Below, one piece after another: positions 24,960-36,980 of a stretch of 64,000 nt of DNA. Positions within the stretch are counted from its first letter, which is position 1, and every line of letters starts with the position of its first letter. A program made the position numbers and the translations under genes. Location: positions 7,435,882 through 7,499,881 of the forward strand of contig NC_063066.1 in NCBI RefSeq assembly GCF_018812025.1, read 5' to 3'. Origin of the DNA: Megalobrama amblycephala. Lineage: Eukaryota; Chordata; Actinopteri; Cypriniformes; Xenocyprididae. The notes beneath the pieces are model-generated. The model ran no database searches. It had not been told where the DNA came from and worked only from the letters and a program-made list of their open reading frames with translations.

Positions 24960-25260
24960 ATTCCTGTAATGGCAAAGACTGCAGCGATTAATCCAGCCTT
25001 CATTGTCACATGATTCTTCAGAAATCATTCTAATATGCTGATTTGGTGCTCAAGAAACATTTATTATCATTGTTGAATATATTTGTGCTGCCTATTATTT
25101 TTGTGGAAACTGATATATATATTTCAGAATTTGATTAATGGCAAGTTCAAAAGAACAGCATTTATTTAAAAAAAAAAATGAAAAACTTTTTTCAAAAGGT
25201 TTGCTGTCATATCTTGTGTAGTTTATGCTAGCCTAGCAGGGTAATTGATAGGTATGCTAA
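24960..25260 (+). repeat. Abundant interspersed repeat copy
   Basis: It contains cttcagaaatcattctaa and gctgatttggtgctcaag, then ttttgtggaaactgat. It shares these with 36590-36980 and, inverted, with 56268-56480 and 60440-60560. Complete relatives end in Tc1-like TIRs (ttcaaaagttt), which suggests a Tc1/mariner-derived MITE. Confidence 0.75.
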
Positions 25261-26448
25261 ACCCAAAATAGAAAATTGTTATTATTGTTAATAATAATAA
25301 TAATATATTAGGTGATATAACAATTCAAAAACATTTTGTCATATTTTTAAAAGATTAGGAAGAAATATTTCTAATCGGGAGCCGTATAAAATCCACCCCT
25401 CACTGGAGTCGTTTAGGGTTTTAAAAGGGTAGGGCTTGGATTTGCCATGACATTTGTTATGATACACTTGTTTTGATGACAGCGCTTTTGTGACCAGATG
25501 TTTGAGTTGATAAGTGACATTTGCCCTGTGCCAATGCCATATCCAGGGTCAAAGTCTCTCTCCCCCTCCATTGCAGATTAAGGTGATTAAGTATTCATAA
25601 TTTCCAATACCCATAGCATGAGCTGACTCTTTGAAGAGAAAGTATGAAATCGCTTGATCTTCTTTTTAGTTCATAAGTGTCTTTTAAGGTGTGCATTTCA
25701 TACATTTTTAAAAGCCTATGGCTGATGCATTGCTGTGACAACAACATCAAAGGACTCTTGCTTTCATAGCAACTTTGCACGCTTCATATTAGATCGTTGC
25801 TCATGTTACTATTCAGAAATGCATTGCTTTTACAAATAGGATTTCAGCTGAATGCAGACTTGTTGCCTTCCCCTGACTTTCAGCCTGTTCCACTTTGAAT
25901 GTTTGCAGAAACAAAAAGACACATATAAACTTTCTTTCCAGGCAGACATCTCATTTCTCAACCAGATAAAGTTAAGTGTTCCTTAGTAGTTTTCACTATT
26001 ACTGTTGCACTGCTACTTAAGCTGTACTGTATGACTTTCTTTTCTCTCCTTAACACAATATTGTGAAAAATGTCTGTTGGTTTGTCCAGTGAAAGTCATT
26101 GGGATCCAGTGTTGTTTTGGACCACACTACCTTTCATTGTGTGGACAAAAACAGTTGAAACTGTATTCCGAATATCTACTTTTGTGTTAGTGCCCCAATT
26201 ATACTTTTTCAAATATTACCTTTCATGCAGTGTGTTATATAGCTGTTTGTGAAGGTAAAATGTCTGCAAAATTTTAAAAATCAAAGTGCACAACAAATAA
26301 AGTTAGTCCCCTGAAGAAAGAATCCATTCTGAAATGCTGAAACAAGACGTCAGCAATTTAAGTCTCACTTCCTGTTGCATACCTAACAATGTAACATACT
26401 TGCAAATTGCCAACCTACGGTCTTCATTGGCTGCCTGAGAAAAACATC
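25261..26448. other. Unique non-coding sequence
   Basis: No gene or clear repeat. An AAT-rich stretch is at 25288-25305. Confidence 0.5.
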
Positions 26449-26818
26449 GGACCCACTTTATATTAAGTGGCCTTAACTACTATGTACTTACATTTAAATT
26501 AATCATTTAATACAATGTACTTATTGTGTACATACATTTTATTACATTGTGCTTATATTTTAAAAACACTTGCATGTAATTACATCTGTAATTAATTTCT
26601 GTAATATCATTTATAATTACACTGTTGACCCATCCCTTACACCTTAACCCTACCCTTAAACCTACCCATACCACCAAAGCTTTCCCTAACCTTACCTGTA
26701 TCCCACCCCAAAAGCTGCAAAAGTGTTTTACAATTCAATATGAACCCAATAAGTACATTGTACTTATTTTTTGATGTTAGTACATAGTAGTTAAGGCCAC
26801 TTAATATAAAGTGGGACC
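26449..26818. mobile_element. MITE with GG(A/T)CCCACTTTATATTAAG ends
   Basis: The left end (cccactttatattaagtggc, then cttaactactatgtact) is matched by its inverse at 26774-26818 over about 45 bp. Internal tgtaattaca-like and cctaaccttacc-like tracts. 370 bp, no coding sequence. Confidence 0.88.
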
Positions 26819-26856
26819 AAAACATCTACTTTGACCCGCCATCAAACACTGTAGTT

Positions 26857-26962
26857 GTAGCTGAGGCCTGGAAGAGATTTGGTTTGTATTGTTGACATGT
26901 CGAGAAATCAACTTTGCATGCACTTCAGAAGGATGAGGACTTGAGCTGGAATTGCTACAGAA
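26857..26962. repeat. 106-bp segment, copy 1
   Basis: It matches 28484-28589 at 102 of 106 positions without gaps by my count. In the minus frame both copies are open, but the differences are mostly amino-acid changing, so there is no sign of protein constraint. Confidence 0.9.
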
Positions 26963-27364
26963 AACCGACCCCACCATTACTGTACGTATCATTGTGTATC
27001 AATCGCTGAGGAAGTTCTGGAGATGAATTTTGTTTCTGACATGCAGGTGGTAGACCAACAGACTGAGCTGTTTGACTAATCAGAACAGAGTAGGCTCTCT
27101 GAAAGGATGGGTTTAGAGAGACTGAATCTGTTTTCAGACTCTTTGAGAAAATAGATGATGTGCAATGTATATCGTGAGAAATTTAAAGTGCTTTTTGACA
27201 TTGGATGCATGTAAACCTTTTGTAGGAGGCATTCAAAACAAAATTAGGAACCTTTAAAACAGAATAATTGTCAAGTGTGGTACAAAGCACACGACAAAAG
27301 AATAGACAATAGTGATGTTGGGTTCTTGAATGAATCGTTCTTTTGAGCCGGTTGAAACAGTTTC
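26963..27364. other. Sequence between the 106-bp copy and the hAT element
   Basis: No gene. The last 50 bp (gaatcgttcttttgagccgg) resemble the CCGGTT-rich sequence found again at 28580-28800. Confidence 0.5.
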
Positions 27365-27372
27365 ATAGGAAG
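27365..27372. repeat. hAT target site duplication, left
   Basis: ATAGGAAG, repeated exactly at 28477-28484. Confidence 0.95.
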
Positions 27373-28476
27373 TAGGGGTGCAATGGTTCAAATTGCTCAA
27401 GGTTCGGTTTGTATCACGGTTGTAGGCTCACGGTTTCGCTACGGTTCGGTATGTGCAATGTTCAGGGAAAAAAGGACTACTGTCAAATAAAAATAAAGAA
27501 AATATGAACAAATAATCAAACTACAAGCAACAGCACAAATCAGTACAATAGAGCAAAGATTCAAATAAAATAAACAGTGCTTTTCAGGTATCTAACAGTA
27601 GTTTTCAGGTACAGAAAATGAATAAAATAATCAAATATAAAATAACACTGCATGTTATCTTCACTGTATAAATAAAGATTAATCATTATTTAGTTACAAA
27701 AGCTATTCAGTCAAGAGCAGTGAGTGATTTCTTTGTCATTTGTTGTTTAATTAACATTAAAAACACAGGCAGCAGGAATAGGCTTCTTTCCCTTTAAGAC
27801 ATAATGCACGATCCAATACATATACTGTCTGTTATATGCGTTGTCTTCACTCTTTTTTTGACTATTATACGTTCACTCAAGACATAACCGACTATGTTTG
27901 TTAGGATACTTGCCAAGATGCACACGTTGACATAATTTTTGTGTGAATTTGTCCGTTCAAATGCAAGACTTTGCGCGCTGTTTGAGATAAAGGGCATGCA
28001 CGCTTCGGATGAGGGCACACACAAATCTTCTCACAGCGTGCGTGAGTTCTCTTTCGCGTCTTGCTCTTGAACTTTTAAATTAGCAAGGTTTAAATGAGTT
28101 TAGTTTAAACACAGACAGCAATGTGCGCTGTTCAGGTCTCACCTGCGCTCGTGCGCCATCAACACCCGGGTGATGACTCCGTAAATGACTGCTCATATTC
28201 GAGCATACAGCACTCGCAGTGAACCAAGTTTACCGAGAGTGACAGTTTTGTCCACGCTTTTTCATCATTGCTGTTCTAACATTTTGGGAAGCCAGAATGC
28301 GTATTCATCGACTGCAACATACATTATCTGAACTCTGTCTGTTTTACACGTTGCTATTTTCAATAAACCATATAGATGTGCCGTCATTCGAAATGAACCG
28401 CGGTGCAAGTGCGTGCCGAACCGTAAGTGGAGAACGGTACGGTTTGATTTTTTTACTGAGAACCGTTGCACCCCTA
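27373..28476. mobile_element. Non-autonomous hAT transposon, complete
   Basis: It starts TAGGGGTGCAATGGTTC and ends GAACCGTTGCACCCCTA, inverted ends typical of hAT elements. It is bounded by a perfect 8-bp duplication (ATAGGAAG), the size hAT transposases make. 1,104 bp with no transposase frame and only short frames, so it depends on a transposase supplied in trans. The exact duplication suggests a fairly recent insertion. Confidence 0.96.
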
Positions 28477-28484
28477 ATAGGAAG
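28477..28484. repeat. hAT target site duplication, right
   Basis: ATAGGAAG, identical to 27365-27372. Confidence 0.95.
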
Positions 28485-28589
28485 TAGCTGAGGCCTGGAA
28501 GAGATTTGGTTTGTATTGTTGACATGTCGAGAAATCCACTTTGCATGCACTTCAAAAGGTTGAGGACTTGAGCTGGAATTGATACAGAA
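28484..28589. repeat. 106-bp segment, copy 2
   Basis: Direct repeat of 26857-26962 with four substitutions. Before the hAT insertion the two copies lay about 520 bp apart. Confidence 0.9.
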
Positions 28590-28800
28590 CCGGTCGAACC
28601 GGTTCACTAATCAAACTGAATCGAACTCTAGTTCCGGGTTGATGATGCAAGAAGCACAAGCCGAAGTAGCACGTCCGACTCAAAAAGAACCGAGTGAGCC
28701 GGTTCAACCAACTGTCGAAGTTTGCCGAGGATTACCGGGGACTCAAAAAGAACCGAATGAGCCGGTTCAGTTGTCGAAGTTTTCCGAGGATTACCAAGAA
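28576..28800. repeat. CCGGTT-rich repeat with a two-copy tandem of about 60 bp
   Basis: Units beginning ctcaaaaagaaccga at 28679 and 28742 share gagccggttca, tgtcgaagtt and ccgaggattacc. The stretch starts with gaaccggttc, a short palindrome. The open frame across it (28579-28806) is a repeat effect. Confidence 0.8.
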
Positions 28801-29217
28801 GTTTGATGAGTGAGTTGACGATAACATGCAAGCCTGAGGCACGTACTGGAAACATGCTTATTATGACTACTGTTATTAAATAACGTTTTATTAAAACCTG
28901 CAAAAACCTTTTTGTTGAGAGATGTAAATAAATTTGACTATAGTTTATTATACATGCAGATTATATTTTAAGTTGTTAAGTGAAATCAGTGAGTTTATTC
29001 TTTTTATACTTTAGACACGTAGAACATATCTGCATTTGTGCATGAATATGTGTTGTAGTTGCGAATCTTATCCAAGATGTAGGCTAATCAATATCGGTCA
29101 GTCGTATCCAACATAAAGAATCCACGATCCATTGAAACTGACCACAAACTTGTGTGAATGTGAATGAAAGTGAATGAACGGCAATAATCGATATATCCCG
29201 TTTGGAATACACCGAAT
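28801..29217. other. Unique AT-rich sequence
   Basis: No gene or repeat recognised. Confidence 0.5.
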
Positions 29218-29312
29218 GTCTGCAGGGTTACTAGGAAGCTACAGGCAGGTGAGTTTTATCAGGGTTGGGGCTGAACTCTGCAGGACTGTGGTTCACCACC
29301 CCTGCACTATAA
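29218..29312. mobile_element. hAT-type MITE, right half
   Basis: It contains ggttggggctgaactctgca and ends ttcaccacccctgca, matching the right half of the family at 17055 and 20512. The left half is missing apart from a remnant ctgcaggg. Confidence 0.65.
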
Positions 29313-31394
29313 GAAACACAGGAGATCAATGGAGAGCAAAATAAACACAACCACTTAAACTTAGACAAGAACAGACAAAGGAACAGAATGAAACGCAGAG
29401 TATAAATACAAGATGCAAACAAAGGGAACTAATAATGACCAGCTGAACCAAATGACTTAATCAATGAGTAACCCAGGAGACAAATTAGAACTAAGGCAGG
29501 CAGTAACAGAATGAAAACAGAGCAAAACGTGACAATAAATGGGGAACTCATGCTAAAAAACAAAATGAGCATGAGGAAATTATGATAATGTTCCTTTTTA
29601 TCCCTTTCCCTAGATTTTTACCTAACGGACAATAGAAAAAAAGTGCATTGAATATTGTGCAACGCAGACAACCCAGCATCATTGCAGCTTGTTTTGCAAA
29701 GAAAAAAAAAACTATAAATGAAATCTGTTTACCTGGCTTACAAAATTGCAACCAGAATCCAAAACAGAATTGTGCAAACAAATTGAATTGAATCATTTAA
29801 GAGATTTCAAGTTGGGAATTTGACTTTACAGATGTTTAATTATCATTTGATTAGTCCTAGCATATGTGCTGGTTTAGAGACTGAACCCCATTGCTCTCAG
29901 GTCTCAGTTTATTCCCCTTCAAATGAAGACGCAGGAAGGCTGTGTACTGCTGTGTATGTGTGTGTGGGTTATGCACCTGTAGGTCTCGCTGTTTGGGTGA
30001 GCTTTATTTTTAATGACCTAATCTGTGTTGACAAGCAGTAACACTGCCTGCTGGGGCCAATGAAATCATTATATCCCTGTCAGATAAGACAGTAAACACA
30101 AGCACACTCACTGCAGTGGGAATGAGAATTGTGTGCAAGCGTGTATGTGTGTTTTGTGCGCTCTAAGCGCTTCATAAACGCAGATTTAAAGCCTACCCTG
30201 TCCACAACATGATTTGGGTTTGGATTGAGAGATGAAGCATCTTGCATTTTGCAGATAATCCCCAACCCGATTATAAGACAGAGCATTTCTCTTGTGAGCC
30301 TTTACCTCACTGTCTGCTGTCTGACCCTTGAGTCAACCTCATATATGCTCAGCTGATCTGGCTTTGTAGTTTTAGCAGCGTGGCTCTTTTCCCAGCATCC
30401 TGTCTCTGTGTTGGTGCCAGGCTGGAGAGGGGCATTCTTTCGCCCCGGGCTTCTCAGCAGGCACAGCTGCGTCCGTGACAATGCCCCCGGGGGCACATGG
30501 CAAAATGTGACATCCTCCTAATTACAATAGCATGATAAAGTCTAGCAAGAATAGCGGTCCTTCTCATTTTCATATGCCCTGCCGTCTAAATGCATCATTC
30601 ACATGCTGACATTCAAAAAAAAAGGTGTCAAATTGGTGGTCACCCCTTAATCTCCCTGATCCCATCACATACAGTATTACGCTCTAAGACTTGATCACTA
30701 GTTAACAGCATGGGTAGTAGTTTGGCTGATTCATACCAAATCAATTTCACAATTTGAGTTCAGTACTTCAGAAATTACTGTTCCTCTGATTCATGTTTCT
30801 CCCCCTTTTCCTATTTTTCTCTCCTATTATTTTTTTTCCATTAGCATTCATACTACTCAAATCTACCCTGGTCGTCACAAAGAGTTCATTCTGAGGTTGA
30901 TAATTTGCCTGTTCCTCCTACTGTGCGTGCATGCTGTAATGTACCGTGCATTAGCACGGGCCTGTAATCAGTCTGCACTTCCGCACAACATGCCTCCGGT
31001 ATTCTCTAAAACACAGCATGTCCTTACCAGAGTTTTGAAAGTTCACTTGCAGCTTTTTCCTATTTATGGAGCCAAGGTCACCTGTCCCTAAGTGGTCTGA
31101 GAAAGGAGTTTTTATGGCATTGTTTGGAATAATAAAGCACAGTTCACTCCCAAAAAATTAAATTCTATAATACGTTTACTCATGTCACACCTGAATACAC
31201 TGAAAAAATGTTTTGTATGATTTACTTTGAAACATTTTCACTCAGAAATTACTTGTAAATTTCACAAATAATTACAAAGAAATAGTATAAACACATTGAA
31301 TTTTTTTGTGCAGCTTTTTTTTTTTTTTTTTTTCAATTTTAATATCATTCTGACCCTCTGTCTGAAATGATCTGAAGGGGAGAGATTCCTTTAA
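29313..31394. other. Unique non-coding sequence
   Basis: No gene recognised. The stretch 30360-30620 is GC-rich with an internal cctaattacaa homeodomain-like site, a possible conserved non-coding element. T runs at 30830-30837 and 31314-31334. Confidence 0.45.
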
Positions 31395-32158
31395 AGTCAC
31401 CCTGAAATCAGATTTTTTGTGTTTTTTAGCTTTTAGTTTGAATATATTATCCTTAAAGTTATGAATAAGCTAGTGTGTTCCAAAACAATGACATAATTCG
31501 CATTTAAGAGATATAAGCATTTAAAACGTAGTCTCTCACTTCCGCTAAAATAGATCACGGATTTTCATGACATCACCGTGGACTTCAGCTTTTCAACAGA
31601 TCTTCTATCCAATCAAATGCTCTCTAGAATCTAAAGCATCCCGTCCCCTGCATTATAAATAGACGCTGAAGCTGAAATCGGTCACTTGTTCACACATTTA
31701 CTGTTTTCTAAATGGTGAATGGCACATAGTGCACTATATAGTGGATAGGGGACGATTAAGTGTAAATATGCTTCCCATTGAGGTGAGTAAAGTCTGGTTT
31801 CACGTTAATGTCACGGGAACCGTCGCAGCGCACACAGTCTAATCTGGTCCAGAGACATGAGAGCACAGAGCGGATGATATGCGCGACCACAAAACGTTCG
31901 GACACATTTGAATTCTGCACAGAATGCTATATTTTAAAGCGATATGCAGATTAGGAGGAGAAACGGTTAAAGATTAGAAGGAAACTGAGGCTTTACAGAG
32001 CTCAACGGCTCTGGCCAAGCTGGGATATAAATGAAATGATATTGGCTATTTTAAAAAAAGGGGAGGAGCTGTTCATCCCGCCCTGTCTTCCTGTTTCAGT
32101 TGAAATTACGTCAACACGTTGAATAACGCTGCACGTTCCAAGGCACTTCAGTGGCCCT
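31395..32158. mobile_element. TTAA-flanked non-autonomous element
   Basis: It is flanked by TTAA at 31391-31394 and 32159-32162. The ends AGTCACCCTGAA and the inverse of ttcagtggccct are related but imperfect. About 764 bp, with no transposase. TTAA insertion fits piggyBac or Kolobok. Confidence 0.6.
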
Positions 32159-32382
32159 TTAAGGCTTGTCCCTTAACAGGCCACTGTTCTGATTGCATAG
32201 GCTAGATATCAATATCCCCTTGCTATTGCACACGAGTAAGTGTTTTGAAAATATTACAGCAAAGCACTGTGAAATCATTTAACAACAGTTTGTGATGCAG
32301 CTGCTGTCAGATCCAATACAGTTGGCTGCTTCATCTTTCAAAAAAAGTTTCTTTGCAAACTCTCAATTACACTGTGCCTCAT

Positions 32383-32832
32383 TTACAAAAGAAAATGCTC
32401 ATATCCTCTGACACGATCCAGGACGGCGTTAAAATAAACCATCAACTTGTTTCTGACAATAGGATCATTCTGATCAAGTCTGTACAGAGATGCAAACCTG
32501 ATGTTTAAACTGGATGCGTCAAAGCAAACGTTCTTTAACTCTTCCATTTGTACTGTTGTCGACAGACTCAAGTGCGTAGAGTATGTCAGAAACTGAACGC
32601 ACATCTGTATACTGTATTCAGTGTAGACAGCATCGGTGATTATAATGGGTTCTGTTTGCTTTTGGTGCAACGCTAACATCCAGCGCAGGCAAATTTCAAC
32701 CATTAAGCGGCTGAATGCCAGTGAGCTGGGCCTATGGTGTGATGTTAGATAACTATTCGTCAGTGTCTTGCTTTGTAGGCAGTCATATGCAAATGTGACG
32801 TCACAGATCCCCCCAATATAAAAACAAGCCAT
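32383..32832 (-). CDS. 149-codon open frame, function unknown
   Basis: A minus-strand frame from ATG at 32832 to a stop at 32383. I do not recognise the protein. The C-terminal two thirds contain helical-looking sequence with FDASSLNIRFASLYRLDQND and end in RVRGYEHFLL. The same stretch occurs as a broken copy at 13780-14060, so it is a family and the C-terminal part at least is not random. The N-terminal 30 residues overlap an octamer-CRE-TATA cluster and are probably not coding. No splice sites or poly-A signal were confirmed. It could be one exon, a retrocopy or part of an unrecognised repeat. Confidence 0.35.
   Translation of the reverse strand: MACFYIGGICDVTFAYDCLQSKTLTNSYLTSHHRPSSLAFSRLMVEICLRWMLALHQKQTEPIIITDAVYTEYSIQMCVQFLTYSTHLSLSTTVQMEELKNVCFDASSLNIRFASLYRLDQNDPIVRNKLMVYFNAVLDRVRGYEHFLL
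32787..32823 (+). promoter_or_regulatory. Octamer, CRE and TATA-like cluster
   Basis: ATGCAAAT (32787-32794), a perfect TGACGTCA CRE (32796-32803) and TATAAAA (32817-32823) follow each other in that order on the plus strand. This arrangement would place a start site near 32850 with transcription to the right. No gene is recognised there. The octamer and CRE are palindromic or direction-tolerant and could serve the minus side instead. Confidence 0.35.
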
Positions 32833-35800
32833 TTTTTGGAGCTTGATTAAATAAATGCTCTATAATGAGGAGGAATTTTGAATGGTACAAATATATGTCA
32901 AAATGATGTAAAGATGAGAAAAGGTGACTGACATTTCATTTTGCAGACACTTTTATTCATATTGACTTACTAATGAGGAATACAGCATGCGATTCATCTT
33001 AAGGAAGCAAACACGAGAAGTGCTAAGTTCTTCTACAAGCAAGAACAGGAAGAGATCTAAGAAACAGTTTCTTTTAAGTGTGTTTTATTATACACTAAAA
33101 ATTCTCACAACAGCGGCAAATATTTTATACAGTATTTGTCATCATATAGATACTGCAAAGGATTAATGGATTCAAAGGAAAGCATGCATCCAGTGTTTAT
33201 TTATTTATTTATTTTGTATTGTATTGACTATGTGGAAGTGAATCTGAGGTGTTTTATATCACTTTGAAGCATTTACTTTAAAACGAAGCGATGATGCACA
33301 GGTGTTTGTAATGAGCTGATTAAAGCAGCCTTCTTTCTTTTCCAAATAGAACTTTTTTTCATTTCTTTCTTTCTTTAACTGAGATGGTGTAGCTGATGTA
33401 AATGTATAAATGTATATAATTTTATATGTATTATATATGTATGAATTATTTATTTCTTTGCTGTGTACCTCTGAAATATTTTTGGTTTATTTTGAAATAT
33501 ATTTTGACTTTTCTAGATTTCTGTCATTTAGAACGTGGACTACAGCAAGATATACAAGATACACCTAACTATGAGTTACATCTGGGAGCTAAAAATTTTT
33601 AATCAGTGAGTTGAGTTGTTCTTGACATAATTGTTGCGTCTGAACTTAGGCAGCTGACTTGTTGCTTTCCTGCCCTATCAGACTCTACAGGCAGCATTTG
33701 TGCATGAATGTACCTCACGAAACTGATTTCGGAAAGACTTCTGAGGCAGCGTAAGGGTTTAATGATCTACAGCAAAATAGAGCGAGCTTTGGTGAGAACT
33801 AAGCGAATAATTAATAGTAATTTCTTGCTAGAAATGACATCAAGAGTGGAAAACATTGGTCAAAAACGTACACATAAACTGTCCACCAACTGCAACTTTC
33901 AGACACCATCTCTGTTTTTTAGCTCACCTTGTCATAGAATGGAAACAAGATTGTGGGATATCAAAGGCAGCGAAGGATACATCTATGCTGCCTTCAGAAA
34001 TCAATCAGATGAAAGTATCTCAGGAGATTCATCATTCCTTCCTACCTTGGAATGCATCCTCGGAAGGCAGCATTTTTACTCTTTCGGATACAGCCAATTA
34101 CTGCACAAAGTGAGCAAACTGGCTGTTATCGATTATGCATATGAGATTAAACAGGTGAACCTTGTTCTCTCTGACAAGTAAAGCACACAGTGTTTATTTT
34201 TTCATCTGTAATCTTGTCTTAATAGCCTCAGAGGTGGGCAGGGGCAGGTGGATGGGTCTGCTTGCAAAAGAAACCAGGCACTGCAAAACTCTCAGAGGCA
34301 ACAAGATGTACTTTAAGCGAATGGGGGAGTGAACATCCATCAGAAGTCAGACTTCTTCAGCCTCTCGCTCAAGGCTGCTGTCTGAAAATAAATGGAAAAG
34401 CAAAGGGAAGGAAAGTTTCTTCTCCATTCTGACAGAAACCAAAGGATGTGGAGGGAAAAAGTAATACACTATTCTTGTTCAAACAAAGACTCTGAAATGG
34501 ACTTTTCTAGGTGAGAAGATGCCTGCAAATGCTACATTATTAAAGTTGCAGATTTGTTATTTTATATTTAAATATAATCTAAAGGAATCAAACACAGACA
34601 TTTTAAAATGAACACAACTTGGCGATATATTGTGATGTATTGTGTTAGGATATAATCCTATGAACCATTCAGGATACAATTGCACCTAGGAAAACAGCCT
34701 GAAAAAGCCTTAAAAATCAAACACAAAAACTCATTAAGTAGAAGTACATCTTTTGTAGTGTTTCATCAGCAGAAGCACCAGATGGAATGTAACATGTGGA
34801 AGCAGACACTCAAGCCCTCTGTTTAGCCTTTGACAATGACTGGGGAGGAAAACAGAATTTCATCCTGGTCTCCCTTTCGTTGATCCCATGGGACTTTCCT
34901 GGTTTACGAGTTATGAATGAGCAATGGCAGTAGACATTAGAATTGTGTTGATGTTTGAATTACTGTAGACAATTACACACACTACAAACACACTTTGTTC
35001 ATGTCGCATCACTGCTTCATGGGATTGCTGTGTTTACAGAGCTGTTTCATTCATCCTATTAGCAGCGTGTTTTCCCCTGGCTGCTGGCTTGTGTGGGCAG
35101 CCTTCAGTATCGGGACAGTGGATGCCATCTCCCTGTGGAATAGCAAGCATAGATGCAATCAGCCTGGGGGGAAAACAGAGCTCTCAGATCAGCCCCGGAT
35201 CCAGTGCAGAGAGCTCCGCTGGGATATCTACTTTTCTTTTGCTTATGACAGTGGCTAAGCGTCGTCTCCTACGATGAGATCAGAATATAGTTGTGGACTG
35301 AGATTTGGTGGTTCTTCTGCCCACACATGCTTATTGACTAATGAGGACAAACATTAGAGGCTACAGGCCTGGCTGTATGGGCATCTGTACAGGCATCTGC
35401 ATGCTGCTCTGCTCCTCTGGTGGTCCAGCCTGGCCTGCATCAGTCAGGCATGAAAAGCCCTGACTAAAGCTGGTCAATTACAAAAGAGGAGGACAGGCTT
35501 TAAAATGAGACATTAAACCCAGGAAAAAGAGGGAAAAGGGAGAGAGGTGAGAGTTGATGGGAGGAAACAAACACCCAGGCGATCTTATTCCTAAATGTCA
35601 ACGATTCAGCTATGCTCACATATTATGGTAGCCCAGTTCGTGCTGAATACAGTGTAATGACACTTTTCCCATTAGTATGTTTATAAGCAACTGAAAAAAA
35701 GCACAAATGTTAGGGCATGTCAAAACTTCCCCAGGGCCCCAAAACCCTCTCAGACCCCAAAGGGTTAAACCTTTGAAAAGTACTATCACAGCTGAACATT

Positions 35801-36299
35801 CAAATCTGCGTTCATGCTGCCGCTGACCCATAGAGAGCAGTTATGAAACAGCTTTACAAACCACCCAGTATCATTATTTTTGTCTTACAATAATTCATAT
35901 TATCACAGAAGAACTGGGATAAAAGTTTATAGAATCAGATGTAAGCACTGTTGTGATCAAAATAGTGTAAGTCACCTATTGAAACTTGATGCTTCATCTA
36001 AAGATTTAATCAATTATTTTATTACAGCAGTAGGTGGAGACAAGTGACTATCAAAAATGTATTTGTCATTGAATTATTAATTTAAGAGATTCCTTCAAAA
36101 ACTCTAATTCATCTAGAAACAAGTGAAGTCTTTATGAGCGAGTCATTGAATCATTCATTCAATCCATCCAAATGAAAGAAAAATAATTCAAATTAACTAA
36201 GATTTACACTGATTTTCGAATTTGTAATTGTTTATTCAGAATCATTGGAGAATTGTGAAAAAATAAAAATTGTAATTCTCAGTTTATCCAGAATCCTGC
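32833..36299. other. Unique non-coding sequence
   Basis: No gene recognised. ATTT/TTTC simple tracts at 33199-33212 and 33360-33376. The stretches 34800-34920 and 35030-35280 are GC-richer and unique, possible conserved non-coding elements. The longest frame is listed separately. Confidence 0.4.
33708..34181 (+). other. 157-codon open frame, doubtful
   Basis: The longest frame in the window, without low-complexity sequence, but I recognise no domain and see no Kozak context or splice structure that supports it. A ggcagc/gctgcc word recurs four times in and just before it (33690, 33745, 33966, 34065). It may be chance or a conserved non-coding block. Confidence 0.15.
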
Positions 36300-36590
36300 A
36301 ACTTCATTCCTAGAGGAAGACTAAATTTGAGAGGGGATCAGGCTTTTTCTATAGTTTGCCCCAAAACTGTGGAAGATTCTTCCACTGTGTGTTAAAAATG
36401 CTCTAACACTTCCTGATTTTAATTAAATCTAAGCTAAAAACTTTTTTTCCCTAATGTACTGTATAGTAGAGATTAATGTATTCTCCTGTATTGTGTTTTG
36501 TTTGTTTGAATGTTGTTATATTTTTATCACTGTAAAGCACTTTTAGTTATTTTAAACTGTGATCTGGCAATATATTTGACATTGGCATTG
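36300..36590 (+). repeat. LINE-like 3' end fragment
   Basis: One frame reads AFSIVCPKTVEDSS, resembling the AFS-V-APKLWNSLP motif at the C-terminus of L2/CR1-type LINE ORF2. It is followed by a 3' stretch with cactgtaaagcactttta, a common LINE tail. Frame broken, 5' truncated. Confidence 0.5.
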
Positions 36591-36980
36591 ACATTCTGAA
36601 TTGGTGCTCAAGAAACATTTATTATTCTTTAGATGAGTCCAAAGGAACTACTTCTGGTACAAAAAAGTTAAAAAGCCTTTATTGACAATACTTTGACAAA
36701 ACTTTAAAAACAGTTCAAAAACTGCACAGTGATGCATTTTGACCTTCAGTCTTCTTTAGAGTGTCAAACGTTACTACTGTTGAAAACAATTGTGCAGCCT
36801 AATGTTTTTTTATGGGAGTGGTGATATGTTATATAGATTCTTCAATGAATTGAACTTTGATGAAGAACAATATTTGAAATAGAAATCTTTTGTAACATTG
36901 TGTTTACTCTCACTTTTGATAAATGTAATACATCCTTGCTGAATTAAATTATTGATATCTTTCAAAATAAAAATCTCAAA
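36590..36980 (+). repeat. Abundant interspersed repeat, split by an insertion
   Basis: The left part ggtgctcaagaaacatttat and the right part gttgaaaacaattgtgcagc, ending aacttttgaactgtaatg, are adjacent in the family. They are separated here by about 36637-36772, which includes ttgaccttcagtcttcttta, a LINE 3'-end-like block on the minus strand. Confidence 0.65.

Noticed and set aside
26857..26962. Conserved peptide shared by both 106-bp copies
   Set aside because: Most of the four differences change amino acids, so the shared frame reflects recent copying and not protein constraint.
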